Of a stretch of 64,000 bases of DNA, positions 62,610 to 64,000 are shown piece by piece (the first letter of the stretch is position 1; every line of letters begins with the position of its first letter). The position numbers and the translations under genes are program-made. The notes beneath the pieces are model-generated. The model searched no databases and was not told the origin of the DNA. It saw only the letters and a program-made list of their open reading frames with translations. Origin of the DNA: Arthrobacter wenxiniae (GTDB taxonomy: Bacteria > Actinomycetota > Actinomycetes > Actinomycetales > Micrococcaceae); NCBI RefSeq assembly GCF_013376105.1, contig NZ_JAAMFM010000014.1, forward strand, positions 33,439 through 97,438. The letters are read 5' to 3'.

Positions 62610-63047
62610 GTGGTAGATCGTAAAGACATCGGTTCCTGGCTCAGTGGGCCTGACACTTCCAATATATCCAAATACCCGGGCGAACGGTTGGGGTTGCCGG
62701 AATCCGGGCGCGGTTCCATGGCCCGCGCAGGGCGGCGGATCGTTGCGATCTGTATTGACTGGGGCCTGTGCTACCTGATTGCGGCAGCATTTTTCCACAC
62801 CAACTCCACCGCCATCCTGGGCATTTTTGCCGTGGAGCAGATGGTGCTCGTGGGCACCCTTGGCTACAGCGTGGGCCACCGGATCATGCGCATCCAGGTC
62901 CGGAAGCTCGACGGCGCCCCTGCCGGCCTGCTCGCCGGCGTGGTCCGCGCCGTGCTCCTGTGCCTGCTCATTCCGGCCGTCATCGTCGATGCCGACCAGC
63001 GCGGGCTGCACGACCGTGCCATGAAGACGGTCCTGGTCCGGCGGTAG
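62610..63047 (+). CDS. RDD-family membrane protein
   Basis: A 145-residue protein. After a ~40-residue soluble N-terminus (DRKDIGSWLSGPDTSN, then YPGERLGLPESGRGS) the RDD domain begins MARAGRRIVAICIDWGLCYL. Three hydrophobic segments follow, ending in LHDRAMKTVLVRR, the usual RDD-family C-terminus with a conserved DR. The Arg and Asp pair that names the family are visible. Function is unknown; some RDD proteins act as ion transporters. It is divergent from glnA1, as in other Micrococcaceae. Confidence 0.85.
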   Translation: MVDRKDIGSWLSGPDTSNISKYPGERLGLPESGRGSMARAGRRIVAICIDWGLCYLIAAAFFHTNSTAILGIFAVEQMVLVGTLGYSVGHRIMRIQVRKLDGAPAGLLAGVVRAVLLCLLIPAVIVDADQRGLHDRAMKTVLVRR

Positions 63048-63120
63048 GGCAGGCCACCCGTGCCGTTGCGGGCCGACAGGGCTGCGGTTTCGCCCCGCTG
63101 CGTCCCAGCCGGTGAAATGC

Positions 63121-63170
63121 AGGAAGGCCCCGTTTTCCTGTCCGGGCGGACAGGGGAACGGGGCCTTCCT
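63121..63170. terminator. Bidirectional terminator
   Basis: Arms AGGAAGGCCCCGTT and AACGGGGCCTTCCT with an inner CCTGTCC/GGACAGG stem form a long hairpin between the convergent RDD and DUF4191 genes. T-rich runs are short, but the symmetry suits both directions. Confidence 0.8.
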
Positions 63171-63181
63171 GGCGGGCGGAG

Positions 63182-63952
63182 CTAGCGCCCGCGTGCAGCC
63201 TTGCGGTCCGGGCGCGCCTTGTAGGGGTCGATGCCCTTCGGGATGGGCAGCTTGTTGCCCATGGAGCTGATGCGCTTGTTGACGGCGGCCACCTCGACCT
63301 TGGTCAGCTCGCCCTTGAGCTTGTTCATCTTCTTGGTCAGCTTGGCGATCGGGACCTGGCCCTCGTCCTTGCCGGTCTCAATGACAGTGATGGCCACGTT
63401 GGGCAGGATCCTGCCCAGGCGGCGTCGTTCGGCGTCCACCAGGCCCTTGATGCGCGTGGAGGGGCCTTCGGTGACCAGGACGATGCCCGCCTTGCCGATG
63501 GCGCGGAACACCACGTCCTGGGTGCGCGGGTTCACCGCGGCAGGCTGCTCCTCAACGATCCAGCCCTTCTTCAGCGAACTCAGGGCAGCTCCGGCGGCTC
63601 CGGGCTTGCCTTCAATCTGGGCGTAGGCGGCACGCTCGGCGCGGCGGGACATCAGCAGCAGCGCCGCCAGCAGGCCCAGCGGAATGCCTATCAGCAGGCC
63701 GTTGATCCACGAATGCGGGGGAATCAGCAGCGACACCAGCAGGGAGACGAGGATCAGCCCGAAGAAGGCGCCAAGCATGATCCAGGTGACCATGGGGTCA
63801 TGGCGGCGGGTCATCTTGAAGATGTCCACCATCTGCTTGAGGCGGCCGGGCTTCTTGTCCTTCTTCTTCGCACCGTCCTTCGGTGCGCGGCTGAAGAGTG
63901 AGCGCTTCGGCTTGTCGGAGGCGGAGGGTGCTGAGTCAGTGGATTTGGCCAT
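63182..63952 (-). CDS. DUF4191 membrane protein
   Basis: A 256-residue protein. A Lys-rich cytoplasmic N-terminus (PGRLKQMVDIFKMTRRHDPM) leads into two transmembrane helices: VTWIMLGAFFGLILVSLLVS and WINGLLIGIPLGLLAALLLM. The C-terminal ~150-residue soluble domain contains RRAERAAYAQIEGKPGAAGA, GIVLVTEGPSTRIKGLV and NKLPIPKGIDPYKARPDRK. These are the conserved features of actinobacterial DUF4191, often encoded next to lipoyl synthase genes and of unknown role. The start has no strong ribosome-binding site; a TAGAAT box lies 9 nt upstream of the ATG. Confidence 0.85.
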   Translation of the reverse strand: MAKSTDSAPSASDKPKRSLFSRAPKDGAKKKDKKPGRLKQMVDIFKMTRRHDPMVTWIMLGAFFGLILVSLLVSLLIPPHSWINGLLIGIPLGLLAALLLMSRRAERAAYAQIEGKPGAAGAALSSLKKGWIVEEQPAAVNPRTQDVVFRAIGKAGIVLVTEGPSTRIKGLVDAERRRLGRILPNVAITVIETGKDEGQVPIAKLTKKMNKLKGELTKVEVAAVNKRISSMGNKLPIPKGIDPYKARPDRKAARGR

Positions 63953-64000
63953 AGTACGTCAATTCTAGCGGGTGTCGGGGGTGGCTGTGCGCGGGGAAAC

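Overview
This is a high-GC actinobacterial chromosome segment, most likely from Arthrobacter or a close relative in the Micrococcaceae. The case rests on gene content and order. The division genes use SepF and DivIVA/Wag31 with no ftsA. A PknL, Rv2175c-like and IdsA neighbourhood lies beside the cell-wall cluster. GlnA1, GlnA2 and GlnE are all present, as are a polyphosphate glucokinase and an EspI-like ATPase of type VII secretion loci. No rRNA, tRNA, CRISPR, phage or intact insertion sequence was seen.

Layout. 1-2.5 kb: an EspI-like ATPase, then a gap holding what looks like a decayed membrane-protein gene. 2.5-9.6 kb: acyl-CoA synthetase, ROK glucokinase, a membrane protein with an alpha/beta hydrolase, a PlsC-type acyltransferase and type II DAHP synthase. 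9.7-17.4 kb: PknL-like PASTA kinase, LysM/transglycosylase wall enzyme, Rv2175c-like DNA-binding protein, polyprenyl synthetase, lipoprotein and DNA polymerase IV behind a hairpin-rich repeat. 17.6-38.6 kb: a DUF3040 protein, then the dcw cluster mraZ-rsmH-ftsL-ftsI-murE-murF-mraY-murD-ftsW-murG-murC-ftsQ-ftsZ, followed by pgeF, a PLP-binding protein, sepF, a YggT protein and divIVA. 38.8-46.6 kb: lspA, an RluD-type synthase, dnaE, a membrane protein, hisD and nrdR. 46.6-50.6 kb: polyphosphate glucokinase, map, a small protein, an SGNH hydrolase and panB. 50.7-62.4 kb: nitrogen genes (glnA2-glnE, a glutamine-type ABC transporter with glutaminase, glnA1) split by an accessory stretch with a wrecked sulfatase gene and two unusual small ORFs. 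62.6-64 kb: an RDD membrane protein and a DUF4191 protein.

How the parts work together. The dcw cluster makes lipid II (MurE, F, Y, D, G, C) and builds the septum (FtsZ, SepF, FtsQ, FtsL, FtsW, FtsI, DivIVA). Three GTGGAG boxes at exact 10-bp steps precede mraZ, and a hairpin matching the mraW RNA motif lies before rsmH. GlnA1 makes glutamine, GlnE is its probable adenylylating regulator, and the transporter plus glutaminase bring in and deamidate glutamine. Four GlnR-type half-sites in 11-bp steps precede glnA1. Two NrdR boxes 32 bp apart precede nrdR.

Most interesting observations: a secreted 137-residue protein with five tandem copies of a 16-residue Trp/Tyr/Pro unit (56009-56422); a nearby 66-residue ORF ending in a CX3CX2C motif; a set of nine genes with a TANNNT box 6-7 nt before the start codon, which suggests leaderless mRNAs; the operator and leader structures listed above; and a nested-hairpin repeat in front of dinB. 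Coordinates of starts were moved from the longest reading frame where ribosome-binding sites, operon overlaps or family length called for it.
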